Source: Candidatus Hydrogenedentota bacterium
GTDB taxonomy: Bacteria; Hydrogenedentota; Hydrogenedentia; Hydrogenedentiales; CAITNO01
Length of the DNA stretch: 10,875 nt
Direction of reading: 5' to 3'
Assembly: GCA_903922535.1 (NCBI GenBank)
Contig: CAIXUF010000634.1
Location: forward strand, 1-10,875
Shown here piece after piece: positions 1 to 5,873 of the stretch (position 1 is its first letter; each line of letters starts with the position of its first letter). Below the pieces are notes generated by a model, which searched no databases, was not told the origin of the DNA, and saw nothing but the letters and a program-made list of their open reading frames with translations. The position numbers and the translations under genes were made by a program.

Positions 1-103
1 GCCCCAACGCACCCGCAGCCGGCGCTGGGACATCTGCGGCGAAAGCTCCAGTCAGGAGACAAAGTCCCGCAATGAACATGATGGCAGTTGTTTGCGAACC
101 CAT
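1..103 (-). CDS. Exported protein, N-terminal fragment (signal peptide only)
   Basis: Reading leftward from the ATG at 103, the frame stays open to the window edge and gives 34 residues: a short polar start (MGSQTT), a hydrophobic core (AIMFIAGLCLLTG), then AFA-ADV, a typical signal peptidase I site after about residue 22. A Shine-Dalgarno GGAGGT lies at 110-115 with a 6-nt spacer, which supports this start strongly. The mature part visible so far is only a Pro/Ala-rich stretch (DVPAPAAGALG), so nothing can be said about function beyond export from the cytoplasm. It is divergent from the sigma-factor gene, with 177 bp between the starts, and it has its own plausible promoter. Confidence 0.7.
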   Translation of the reverse strand, partial: MGSQTTAIMFIAGLCLLTGAFAADVPAPAAGALG

Positions 104-127
104 GACAGTACCTCCATATTGGCATAC

Positions 128-157
128 ACCATAGTGTCATAGTATCAGGAAGATCAA
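128..157 (-). promoter_or_regulatory. Candidate sigma70-type promoter for the leftward exported-protein gene
   Basis: On the minus strand, TTGATC (152-157; 4 of 6 to TTGACA) is followed after 18 bp by TATGGT (128-133; 4 of 6 to TATAAT). A transcript starting near 121 would carry a leader of about 18 nt containing the GGAGGT site at 110-115. The arrangement is consistent, but the boxes are only moderate matches. Confidence 0.4.
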
Positions 158-165
158 GGAAGATC
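147..165. repeat. 9-bp direct repeat AGGAAGATC, two copies 10 bp apart
   Basis: AGGAAGATC occurs at 147-155 and again at 157-165, so the copies are offset by 10 bp, about one helical turn. The first copy overlaps the -35-like box of the leftward promoter and the second lies just upstream of it. This is the geometry of a tandem activator or repressor site, but no regulator is identified. Confidence 0.5.
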
Positions 166-182
166 TAAAACCCGCGACTCCC

Positions 183-210
183 AGACCCAAGACCCCAGAC
201 CCCAGACCCT
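183..210. repeat. Heptanucleotide microsatellite (AGACCCC)4
   Basis: Four consecutive 7-bp units run from 183 to 210: AGACCCA, AGACCCC, AGACCCC, AGACCCT. The tract is in the divergent intergenic region, 71 bp upstream of the sigma-factor start. A second, unrelated 7-bp microsatellite lies upstream of the Asp-box gene at 3064-3098. Confidence 0.75.
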
Positions 211-219
211 TCTATGCGC

Positions 220-252
220 TTTTAACTGCCGGTGCCGATAGTCGTGTAAAAT
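220..252 (+). promoter_or_regulatory. Candidate promoter of the sigma-factor gene, ECF-like or sigma70-like
   Basis: TTTTAACT (220-227) followed about 16 nt after AAC by CGTGTA (243-248) resembles the AAC / CGT pattern of ECF promoters and would suit autoregulation. An overlapping alternative is TAAAAT (247-252; 5 of 6 to TATAAT) with a poor -35 box. Neither reading is strong. Confidence 0.3.
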
Positions 253-280
253 CGAGGGTGAACGGAAAAGGAGTGTTCCC

Positions 281-2968
281 ATGAGTATGAGTGACACCCT
301 GCTGTTTGGGCGCTGGCGGCAACGGGGCGACGCCGAGGCGTTTGCCGAAATTGTGTCGCGCTACTCGGGCATGGTGTATGCCACGTGCCGCCGCGTATTG
401 AGCGGCACGGAGGATGCCCAGGATGCCGCCCAGGAATGCTTCATCGAACTGATGCGGGCCAGCGTTGACCCGTCGCTGGCGCTGGGACCATGGCTGCATA
501 CCGTCGCCGTGCGGCGCTCGCTCGACCGGTCCAAGTCCGCCAGCCGCCGCGCACGGCACGAACTCGACTATGACCAGGACTTGGACTTGGAGACTTTTCC
601 CTCCGAACCGGAAACGGCAGAGGTGCTCGGACTCATAGACGAGGCCATCACCGCGCTTCCCGGACCCTTGCGCGTGCTGGTCATAGGCCGGTTCCTGGAG
701 CGCCGCACCCACGACGACCTCGCCGCTGCCCTGGGCGTTTCGGAGGCCACCGTGCGCCACCGCCTCGACAAGGGCGTCGAGCAGATCCGCGAAACGCTGC
801 AACGGCGCGGCGTGACCGTCGAGCCCTACCTGCTGGCCGCCGTGATGGGGTCCAAACTGGTGGAGACCGCCCCCGCGTCCCTTGCCGTCTCGCTCGGCAA
901 ACTGGCCCTGGGGGGCGTGGTGCCGCACCCCGGCGCCGTCAGTGCCGCCATGCCGCCCAACGCGGTGTCTGGAACGTTGTCCGCATGGAAAGTGGGCGCG
1001 CTGGCAACCGTGGCCGCGGTGGTCGTCGCGGCGGCGGCAGCTTTCCTGCTGCATCCGACCAAACGCGCGGTGGTCGACCCCGCCGCGGTCGAGGCCACTG
1101 CAAAGCAATATGCCGCAAAGAACCGGAAAGGCGGCCCGAACCCCGCCGCGGCGGCAACCCCCGCCGCGAACAGGAACAATCCGCCAGCCGCCCCGGCAAG
1201 CGCCGCAAAGCCGGAGCTAACCGTTCTAAGGATGCCCACAGGCAAGATCTCGCCCCCCAAAGGACCGTCCAACCCCTGCACCATCTCGGGAACCGTCCTG
1301 GACAGCGCAGGACAGGGTGTGCGCGGCGCCCGCGTCAGCGCGACTGCCTGGAACACCTACGATGACCGTTCCATGCGCGTCTGGTGCGGCGAAACGGACA
1401 CCTCCGGCCAATACTCCGTCCCTGGGATCGAACTGGACATCCACAATTTCGTGGATGTCAGCGCCAGTGCCGAGGGCTATCAGACCGACGGGAAACGCGT
1501 CGAGATGAAGGCCGGTGAAAACCACGCCGGGGTCAATTTCACGCTTCCCGACGGGGTCAGCCTCAACGCCCGCGTGCTCGATGCGTCCGGAGCGCCCGTC
1601 CACGCGGCGGCCGTGGTGTGCAAGTCCACTTCTATGAGTCTCCGGTCCGGGTCGGGGACAACCAACCACCACATTGCCTCCACCGACGCGGAAGGCATCT
1701 TCACCATGGGCTTTGGGGGGGAAGGCATCGCGTCGTTGCTGGTGGTCCCTCCGGGACAGCCCGAGACTTTTTTTCCCGATGTGCCTGTCGGAAATGCCAA
1801 GACGGTCGATCTCCGGCTGACCGCGCCCGCGCGTTTGTCCGGCAGGGCTGTTTATCCCGACGGATCCCCCGCGGCTGACGTGGACATTGCGCTGATCGCG
1901 CGTTACGCTCCCGACGGCGGCACGCCCGACTACGCGGCAAAGATCAAATCCAATGACGCGGCTGAAATCGGCACCGCCTACACCCGTCAGGCAACCACGG
2001 GACCGGACGGAACGTACAGCTTTGCCGACCTTCCCGCCATTCCGGACATGGTGCTCGATTTCAACCGGCGCCCCGAAGGCGGCGGAACGGTCAACGTGAA
2101 GCTGTTCACCCAGGATGCCGGGCCCATCGCGCCGGGCGAGCAAAAATCGTGGGACTGCACCCTCCCGTCGGTTTCCGACGTCATGACCATCCGCGGCCGC
2201 GTGCTGGCGTTGCGTTCGGGAAAGCCTGTGGACGCGACGGTGGCCTGTGAAAACATGCGCACGCACGAGAGTTCGGCAATCGTCAGCAATTTCCAAAACG
2301 ACGGCACCTACGAACTGAAACTCTCCACGCCCGGCACCTACGAAGTGTGGGGCCGTTATACATCCGGCACCATGGACGGCGGCCGCCAGGAAACCAAGAA
2401 ATCCATCCCCTGGGCCGCCGGGGCCACACGCATGATCGATTTCCGGCTGCCCGACCCCTTCACCATGGCCATTCGCGTGGTTGACACCGAAGGCCTGCCG
2501 GTTCCCGGGGCTCAGGTGGACATGCCTCACGGAACCCATGTCCGAACCACAAAAACCGACGAGTACGGGCGGTACGACTGGGACGAATTCGTCCCCGGCA
2601 CGGAGGCCCAATTCACGATCGCCAAGGACGGCTATCGCAGGGCGCATTCGCAGCGGATATTGGGCGAATCGGGCGCGGTTTATCCGGAAGAAACCATCAT
2701 CCTGTACCGCCTTGACGAACCTGAAGAAGCCCCCCCCAAGCCTTATGAGGCCCTGCCAAGGCCCGAAGAGGTCATGCCCAAACCGGAGCAGACGCCGCCC
2801 ATTCCGCAGCAGGCGCTGCCCAATCCGGAGCAGGTCTTGCCCCAGTCCGAGGAAGCGTTGCCCCGGCAGGAGGAGATGTTGCCCAATCCTGACGAGATGC
2901 CATCGGTGCCCGAGGAGAACAACCCACCTCAGTCCCGTGGCCGTTCATCCCGGCATCACTCAAACTAA
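281..2968 (+). CDS. ECF-like RNA polymerase sigma factor fused to a transmembrane segment and carboxypeptidase-regulatory-like domains
   Basis: This 895-residue protein appears to be a membrane-tethered sigma factor. Sigma region 2 spans about residues 14-80 (TEDAQDAAQECFIELM at 43-58 is diagnostic) and region 4 about 119-173, with a helix-turn-helix at 144-165 (SEATVRHRLDKG). A hydrophobic, Ala/Leu-rich stretch follows (182-232), then one clear membrane segment (about 238-258, VGALATVAAVVVAAAAAFLL) and a Pro/Ala-rich linker to about 330. Beyond it are roughly five beta-sandwich repeats of the CarboxypepD_reg type starting near 334, 426, 517, 636 and 727, each opening with a G/A-x-V-x-D-x-x-G-x-P-V-like strand. 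The C-terminus is a heptapeptide repeat (818-880). The start has AAAAGGAG at 266-273 with a 7-nt spacer. Sigma factors with C-terminal extensions are known from Planctomycetes and relatives. Inference: the sigma half is cytoplasmic, the repeats face outward, and they sense or anchor. The target regulon is unknown. Confidence 0.85.
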   Translation: MSMSDTLLFGRWRQRGDAEAFAEIVSRYSGMVYATCRRVLSGTEDAQDAAQECFIELMRASVDPSLALGPWLHTVAVRRSLDRSKSASRRARHELDYDQDLDLETFPSEPETAEVLGLIDEAITALPGPLRVLVIGRFLERRTHDDLAAALGVSEATVRHRLDKGVEQIRETLQRRGVTVEPYLLAAVMGSKLVETAPASLAVSLGKLALGGVVPHPGAVSAAMPPNAVSGTLSAWKVGALATVAAVVVAAAAAFLLHPTKRAVVDPAAVEATAKQYAAKNRKGGPNPAAAATPAANRNNPPAAPASAAKPELTVLRMPTGKISPPKGPSNPCTISGTVLDSAGQGVRGARVSATAWNTYDDRSMRVWCGETDTSGQYSVPGIELDIHNFVDVSASAEGYQTDGKRVEMKAGENHAGVNFTLPDGVSLNARVLDASGAPVHAAAVVCKSTSMSLRSGSGTTNHHIASTDAEGIFTMGFGGEGIASLLVVPPGQPETFFPDVPVGNAKTVDLRLTAPARLSGRAVYPDGSPAADVDIALIARYAPDGGTPDYAAKIKSNDAAEIGTAYTRQATTGPDGTYSFADLPAIPDMVLDFNRRPEGGGTVNVKLFTQDAGPIAPGEQKSWDCTLPSVSDVMTIRGRVLALRSGKPVDATVACENMRTHESSAIVSNFQNDGTYELKLSTPGTYEVWGRYTSGTMDGGRQETKKSIPWAAGATRMIDFRLPDPFTMAIRVVDTEGLPVPGAQVDMPHGTHVRTTKTDEYGRYDWDEFVPGTEAQFTIAKDGYRRAHSQRILGESGAVYPEETIILYRLDEPEEAPPKPYEALPRPEEVMPKPEQTPPIPQQALPNPEQVLPQSEEALPRQEEMLPNPDEMPSVPEENNPPQSRGRSSRHHSN
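2732..2920 (+). repeat. Coding minisatellite: nine 21-bp units encoding a Pro/Glu heptapeptide
   Basis: Residues 818-880 of the sigma fusion split into nine consecutive heptads of the form L-P-x-P-E-E-x: PPKPYEA, LPRPEEV, MPKPEQT, PPIPQQA, LPNPEQV, LPQSEEA, LPRQEEM, LPNPDEM, PSVPEEN. The unit is 21 bp, so copy-number change keeps the frame. Pro at every second or third position and many acidic residues suggest an extended, disordered stalk, perhaps spanning the cell wall. The tail ends in a basic His/Arg/Ser-rich segment. Confidence 0.85.
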
Positions 2969-3032
2969 CGCCTGAAAAGCGTGACAACCAGTTGCCTAAT
3001 CTTGGCCAAGAGTTGACCCATGCCAATGTGAG

Positions 3033-3050
3033 GCAGACATGCATGTCTGC
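3033..3050. repeat. 18-bp perfect palindrome in the intergenic region before the Asp-box gene
   Basis: GCAGACATGCATGTCTGC equals its own reverse complement. A shorter perfect palindrome, CTTGGCCAAG, lies 22 bp to the left at 3001-3010, and a TTGACC (5 of 6 to a -35 box) sits between them at 3013-3018, although no good -10 box follows it. The site could be a dimeric regulator operator, part of a terminator for the sigma gene (no T-tract seen), or a dispersed repeat. The gene-free stretch 2969-3138 holds this, the microsatellite at 3064 and a ribosome-binding site. Confidence 0.5.
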
Positions 3051-3063
3051 TGTCTCGTCCTGT

Positions 3064-3098
3064 TTCACACTTCACACTTCACACTTCACACTTCATCC
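3064..3098. repeat. Heptanucleotide microsatellite (TTCACAC)4
   Basis: Four exact TTCACAC units (3064-3091) are followed by a degenerate fifth, TTCATCC (3092-3098). The tract ends 40 bp before the Asp-box start codon, within the probable leader or promoter. Slippage here would change promoter or leader spacing rather than a reading frame. Confidence 0.8.
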
Positions 3099-3123
3099 TG
3101 AGTATCCACGTCCCATGCCCGAT

Positions 3124-3131
3124 AAGAGGAG
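3124..3131 (+). promoter_or_regulatory. Ribosome-binding site AAGAGGAG that fixes the Asp-box gene start
   Basis: AAGAGGAG lies 7 nt before the ATG at 3139. The in-frame ATG at 3115 lies upstream of this site, and the frame open from 2992 runs through the microsatellite, so 3139 is the start that also places the signal peptide at the N-terminus. Confidence 0.7.
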
Positions 3132-3138
3132 AACAATC

Positions 3139-4320
3139 ATGCAACCGCCGTTCCCATCGCGTCTACTGCTCGCGGCGTTCGTCCTCGCCGCCCTCATCCC
3201 CGTCGCCACGGCCGACGAATTCACCGCCGTCGGCTACCAGCGCCAGACCGTCTATCACTCACCCCAGACCCCCGGATACACCTGCTGGGTCGCCGCATGG
3301 ACCATGCCGGACACCAGTCTGATGGTGAGCTTCACCCAGGCGACAGGCCCCGTAGAGGGCCGTCCACAGGCACCCGACGACGTGCGGAAGAAGCTTGACT
3401 GGCCTCCGCCCGGCCTTCCCGGCTACGACATGACCGGGCTTGACCTGCGCAATGTCCATCTCCGCTCGGCCGATGCCGGCAAGACCTGGGAACAGGTCAG
3501 CGCCGACCCCTTCAAGTCCTGCATGAACGGCGCCATGGGCGAAGCCGAAACCGCCCTGCCCGACGGCACCATACTGCGCGGTGTCTTCGGCTATTACCTG
3601 CCCTACAACCCCGAACTGCCCAAGACCGGCTACCTCGAACGCTCCACCGACGGCACCAAGACCTGGGGCAAGCCCGAACTGCTCCTCGACCCCGACAAGT
3701 ACACCACCTGCCCCAAACGCATCCGCGTGCTCCGCGACGGACGCGTCATTGTGGTCGGCGGCATCGCCCATGTTCCGGCCAACAGTCGCAACCGTGAACA
3801 ATACTGCGACCTCTTCGAGCCCCTGCTGATGGTGTCGAAAGATGCGGGAAAGACCTGGTCCGAGCCCATCCCCGTCGTCCCCGCCGAATACCGCGATCAC
3901 TGGGGCGGCGAAGAATACGACGCCGCCGAACTGCCCAACGGCGACCTGCTCTGCGTGTTCCGCCGCCGTGTCCCCGAGTTGAAAGCCGAGGCCCGCTGGC
4001 AGGGCGTGCTCAAAAAATCCGGCGACACCTGGACCGTCGGCGAAGTCGGCCCCGCGCCCTTTCCCCACAGCGGTCATCCCGAATTGCTCGCCACCCAAGA
4101 AGGTCCCATCCTTCACATCGCCAGCCAGGGCATCCACTACACCAACGACGCCGGAAAGACCTGGTCCAAGTTGGACATCCCCGGAACTGCCTACTATCCC
4201 CACGCGGCCCAAGTTCCAGACGGCCAGATCTTCATCTTCGCCCACCTCGGCAGCGATGACGCCTATGGCAAGGTCGACCAGTCGATTGTTATGGACACTT
4301 TCCACTTGAAGAAATCGTGA
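3139..4320 (+). CDS. Secreted Asp-box (BNR) repeat protein, sialidase-like beta-propeller
   Basis: The 393-residue product begins with a Sec signal peptide (residues 1-25, hydrophobic core LLLAAFVLAALIPV, cleavage after ATA). Four Asp-boxes, S/T-x-D-x-G-x-T-W, lie at 110-117 (SADAGKTW), 169-176 (STDGTKTW), 233-240 (SKDAGKTW) and 335-342 (TNDAGKTW), with a degenerate one at 294-298. Their spacing fits a sialidase-fold six-bladed propeller, and the length is usual for bacterial sialidase-family proteins. Asp-boxes are structural, not catalytic, and I do not see the N-terminal F/Y-R-I-P motif of exo-alpha-sialidases. Candidate basic residues are in KRIRVLRDGR (193-202) and FRRR (274-277). True sialidase activity is therefore unproven; another glycan-binding or hydrolytic role is equally possible. 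It probably acts in the periplasm or outside the cell. The gene is apparently monocistronic. Confidence 0.8.
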   Translation: MQPPFPSRLLLAAFVLAALIPVATADEFTAVGYQRQTVYHSPQTPGYTCWVAAWTMPDTSLMVSFTQATGPVEGRPQAPDDVRKKLDWPPPGLPGYDMTGLDLRNVHLRSADAGKTWEQVSADPFKSCMNGAMGEAETALPDGTILRGVFGYYLPYNPELPKTGYLERSTDGTKTWGKPELLLDPDKYTTCPKRIRVLRDGRVIVVGGIAHVPANSRNREQYCDLFEPLLMVSKDAGKTWSEPIPVVPAEYRDHWGGEEYDAAELPNGDLLCVFRRRVPELKAEARWQGVLKKSGDTWTVGEVGPAPFPHSGHPELLATQEGPILHIASQGIHYTNDAGKTWSKLDIPGTAYYPHAAQVPDGQIFIFAHLGSDDAYGKVDQSIVMDTFHLKKS

Positions 4321-4336
4321 AGCGAGAACCATGTAG

Positions 4337-4396
4337 GACAGTCACGCTCGGCTGTCAACTTGTAACGAATGTCCAAGGGGCGACAGTCGAGGCCCC
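4337..4396 (+). terminator. Two small hairpins after the Asp-box gene, possible terminator or repeat element
   Basis: The first hairpin pairs GACAGTC (4337-4343) with GGCTGTC (4350-4356) around a 6-nt loop, with one G-T pair, 17 nt after the stop codon. The second pairs GGGGC (4377-4381) with GCCCC (4392-4396) around a 10-nt loop that again contains GACAGTC. Neither is followed by a T-tract, so intrinsic termination is doubtful and a dispersed repeat is an alternative. Confidence 0.3.
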
Positions 4397-4401
4397 GCTG
4401 C

Positions 4402-4430
4402 TTGCGGAATAGCAGACACGGTGCTACACT
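4402..4430 (+). promoter_or_regulatory. Candidate promoter for the Abi_C-type gene
   Basis: TTGCGG (4402-4407) and TACACT (4425-4430; 4 of 6 to TATAAT) are separated by an ideal 17 bp, and transcription would start some 55 nt before the ATG at 4492. The -35 box shares only TTG with the consensus. Confidence 0.3.
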
Positions 4431-4491
4431 GTCCCCTGGCGTGCCCGGGTGTACGCATATACCAACGGTCAAACGCGGGGGAATTAACCAT

Positions 4492-5427
4492 ATGGGCATA
4501 CTGGACATTTTTTCAAAGCGCCAAATGCGTAATGAACGTTCACAAAAAGGCAACCGCGACGTCTATCAATACACTTCGATTCCACTGAAGTTCAGGAATC
4601 AGGTGATTCACATAATACGTCAATTGCCTCAGAATGAATACCCTTTTGGTGAACACTGGAAGCCCACAGCGCTTGAATATACCCACAATGCCTTATGCGA
4701 AGAATACGGGACGCTTTATCTCTATGACGAAGCGCTACCACAAGCGGAGCAAATGATTGGTTTCTTTAGCGTTACGGATGATTACGCGCAGTGTTTGGAT
4801 TTCATAGAAGTGTTCTTCCGATTTGTAGAGGACATCGGCACACGTCCTTCTCGCTTCGGCATACTTGATATCAATGTCATCACAAGCGCTATAATCACAC
4901 TGAATCAGCGGTTCTTAGAAAACCAGATTGGATATCAGTACGAATCTGGATGCATAATAAAGATGGATTCACAGTTGATGCATGAGGAAGTCACAAAACC
5001 AGCTTTGAACTTTCTTTCTAATTCGATATACAAGAATGCAAACAAGGAGTTCTTAAGCGCGCATGAACACTATCGCCAAGGTAGACATGGTGAATGTTTG
5101 AATGATTGCTTAAGGGCGTTTGAAAGCACGATGAAGGTTATTTGCACTAAGAGAAAGTGGAAGTACGATCAAAAAGACCCAGCAAAACGATTGATAGATA
5201 TTCTTTTCCAGAATCACTTGATTCCCGATTTCATGCAGGCACATTATGCCGGGTTGCGCTCAACTCTTGAATCCGGCGTTCCGACTGTGCGAAACAATCT
5301 TTCTGCACACGGTGAAGGTGAAAAAGAAATCAAAGTACCTGAATCAGTCGCATCATATGCGTTGCATATTACAGCGGCAAATATTGTCTTTCTCATTAAG
5401 GCCGATGGTGAAATGAATTCACAGTAA
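4492..5427 (+). CDS. STM4504/CBY_0614-family protein with abortive-infection (Abi_C-like) C-terminal domain
   Basis: The 311-residue product opens with MGILDIFSKRQ, followed by a D-V-Y-Q-Y-x-x-I-P segment (23-31). I recognise both as the conserved start of the STM4504/CBY_0614 family. The C-terminal part, about 180-305, matches the Abi_C type: A-x-E-H-Y-R-x-G-R (190-198), L-R-A-F-E-S-T-M-K (207-215), then L-R-S-T-L-E-S-G-V-P-T-V-R-N (255-268). R267-N268 and H273 fit the R-N-x4-H pattern of HEPN-fold ribonucleases. It is cytoplasmic, with no signal peptide or membrane segment. Family members occur near defence genes, so RNA cleavage during phage infection is a reasonable but unproven role. Lines counted by hand have 37-45 % GC against about 62-65 % in neighbours, which suggests recent acquisition. 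Start 4492 is chosen from the GGGGGAA at 4477-4483 and the conserved N-terminus. Confidence 0.8.
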   Translation: MGILDIFSKRQMRNERSQKGNRDVYQYTSIPLKFRNQVIHIIRQLPQNEYPFGEHWKPTALEYTHNALCEEYGTLYLYDEALPQAEQMIGFFSVTDDYAQCLDFIEVFFRFVEDIGTRPSRFGILDINVITSAIITLNQRFLENQIGYQYESGCIIKMDSQLMHEEVTKPALNFLSNSIYKNANKEFLSAHEHYRQGRHGECLNDCLRAFESTMKVICTKRKWKYDQKDPAKRLIDILFQNHLIPDFMQAHYAGLRSTLESGVPTVRNNLSAHGEGEKEIKVPESVASYALHITAANIVFLIKADGEMNSQ

Positions 5428-5490
5428 TGCGACATGATCATGCCTTGGCTCAAGACACCTCAGCTTCATCCAACTTATTCAGGCGCTATC

Positions 5491-5495
5491 GGAGA
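5491..5495 (+). promoter_or_regulatory. Ribosome-binding site GGAGA deciding the antitoxin start
   Basis: GGAGA lies 7 nt before the ATG at 5503. The only earlier in-frame ATGs (5434, 5440) lack a comparable site and would add about 23 residues with no family resemblance. Confidence 0.55.
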
Positions 5496-5502
5496 CGCTG
5501 AC

Positions 5503-5721
5503 ATGAAACAGGGATACGACCTTTCGGCGATGAAATTCCGGAAGAATCCTTATGCGCCCCGGCTCAAGAAGCAGATGACGCTCCGCCTTGACCCGGACGT
5601 GATCGCCTATTTCAAGGCGCAGTCCGCGGAGCATGGGATTCCCTACCAGACCCTCATCAACCTGTATTTGCGCGACTGCATGGCGAACCACCGCACGTTG
5701 AACATGACCTGGTCCCCCTGA
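5503..5721 (+). CDS. BrnA/CopG-type antitoxin-like DNA-binding protein, no toxin partner visible
   Basis: This 72-residue protein has the layout of BrnA-like antitoxins: an N-terminal lead (KQGYDLSAMKFRKNPYAPRL), then KKQMTLRLDPDVIAYFKAQ (21-39), the beta-strand and first helix of a ribbon-helix-helix, then a second helix IPYQTLINLYLRDCM (45-59) and a short tail. Such proteins bind operator DNA as dimers and, when paired, neutralise a BrnT or RelE-like toxin. No toxin-sized coding region is adjacent: the 75 bp upstream back to the Abi_C gene and the 187 bp downstream hold none. It is therefore a solitary antitoxin or a stand-alone regulator. Its GC content (about 62 % in one counted line) matches the chromosome, unlike the gene before it, so the two probably have different origins. 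Confidence 0.7.
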   Translation: MKQGYDLSAMKFRKNPYAPRLKKQMTLRLDPDVIAYFKAQSAEHGIPYQTLINLYLRDCMANHRTLNMTWSP

Positions 5722-5736
5722 CAGGCACTCTTGCTT

Positions 5737-5809
5737 CTCTGCGTTCTTTGCGTTCTTTGTGGTCAGCTCTTTTGTGATTAATACCGCATAGAACGCAAAG
5801 ATCACAAAG
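5737..5809. repeat. Imperfect inverted repeat between convergent genes, possible bidirectional terminator
   Basis: The inner arms CTTTGCGTTCTTTGTGG (5746-5762) and CCGCATAGAACGCAAAG (5784-5800) pair at 15 of 17 positions around a 21-nt loop. Weaker pairing extends outward to 5737-5745 and 5801-5809. Each arm also has an internal short-period repeat (GCGTTCTTT twice on the left; CGCAAAGAT then CACAAAGAC on the right). It lies in the 187-bp gap between the convergent antitoxin and glycoside hydrolase genes, where a two-way terminator is expected. Arms of this GCGTTCTTT type resemble dispersed intergenic repeats seen in many environmental genomes, so it may be mobile or repetitive DNA. Confidence 0.6.
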
Positions 5810-5848
5810 ACAAGCACGAAATAACCGGCGTTTTCATCTCCCGCCTCT

Positions 5849-5873
5849 TCCGTGAAGATCCGTGTTTTCCGTG
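5849..5873. repeat. TCCGTG triplicate repeat beside the glycoside hydrolase 3' end
   Basis: TCCGTG occurs at 5849, 5859 and 5868, so the copies are 10 and 9 bp apart. The stretch reads as a degenerate roughly 10-bp tandem repeat ending about 35 bp from the hydrolase stop codon. With the inverted repeat at 5737-5809 it fills most of this gene-free junction. No function is evident. Confidence 0.45.

Noticed and set aside
183..210. Possible CRISPR array or mobile-element end in the short tandem repeats
   Set aside because: Units are 7 bp with no spacers, and there are no cas genes or transposases anywhere in the window.
1226..2647. 473-codon open frame on the minus strand antisense to the sigma fusion
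   Set aside because: It mirrors a gene with clear domains; its translation is low-complexity Gly/Arg/His-rich with no motif, and long antisense frames are common at this GC content.
2992..3138. Upstream extension of the Asp-box protein (49 residues)
   Set aside because: It runs through the palindrome and microsatellite, lacks a ribosome-binding site, and would bury the signal peptide inside the protein.
3259..4332. 357-codon minus-strand open frame opposite the Asp-box gene
   Set aside because: The Gly/Val/Ala-rich translation without motifs is what third-position GC bias produces opposite a real gene.
4369..4491. Upstream extension of the Abi_C-type protein (41 residues)
   Set aside because: The GC-rich stretch reads through hairpins and the candidate promoter, and the family-typical MGILDIFSKR begins at 4492.
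5433..5442. 10-bp palindrome CATGATCATG just after the Abi_C-type stop codon
   Set aside because: It is short and AT-rich, with no T-tract; a palindrome of this size is expected by chance somewhere in 10 kb.
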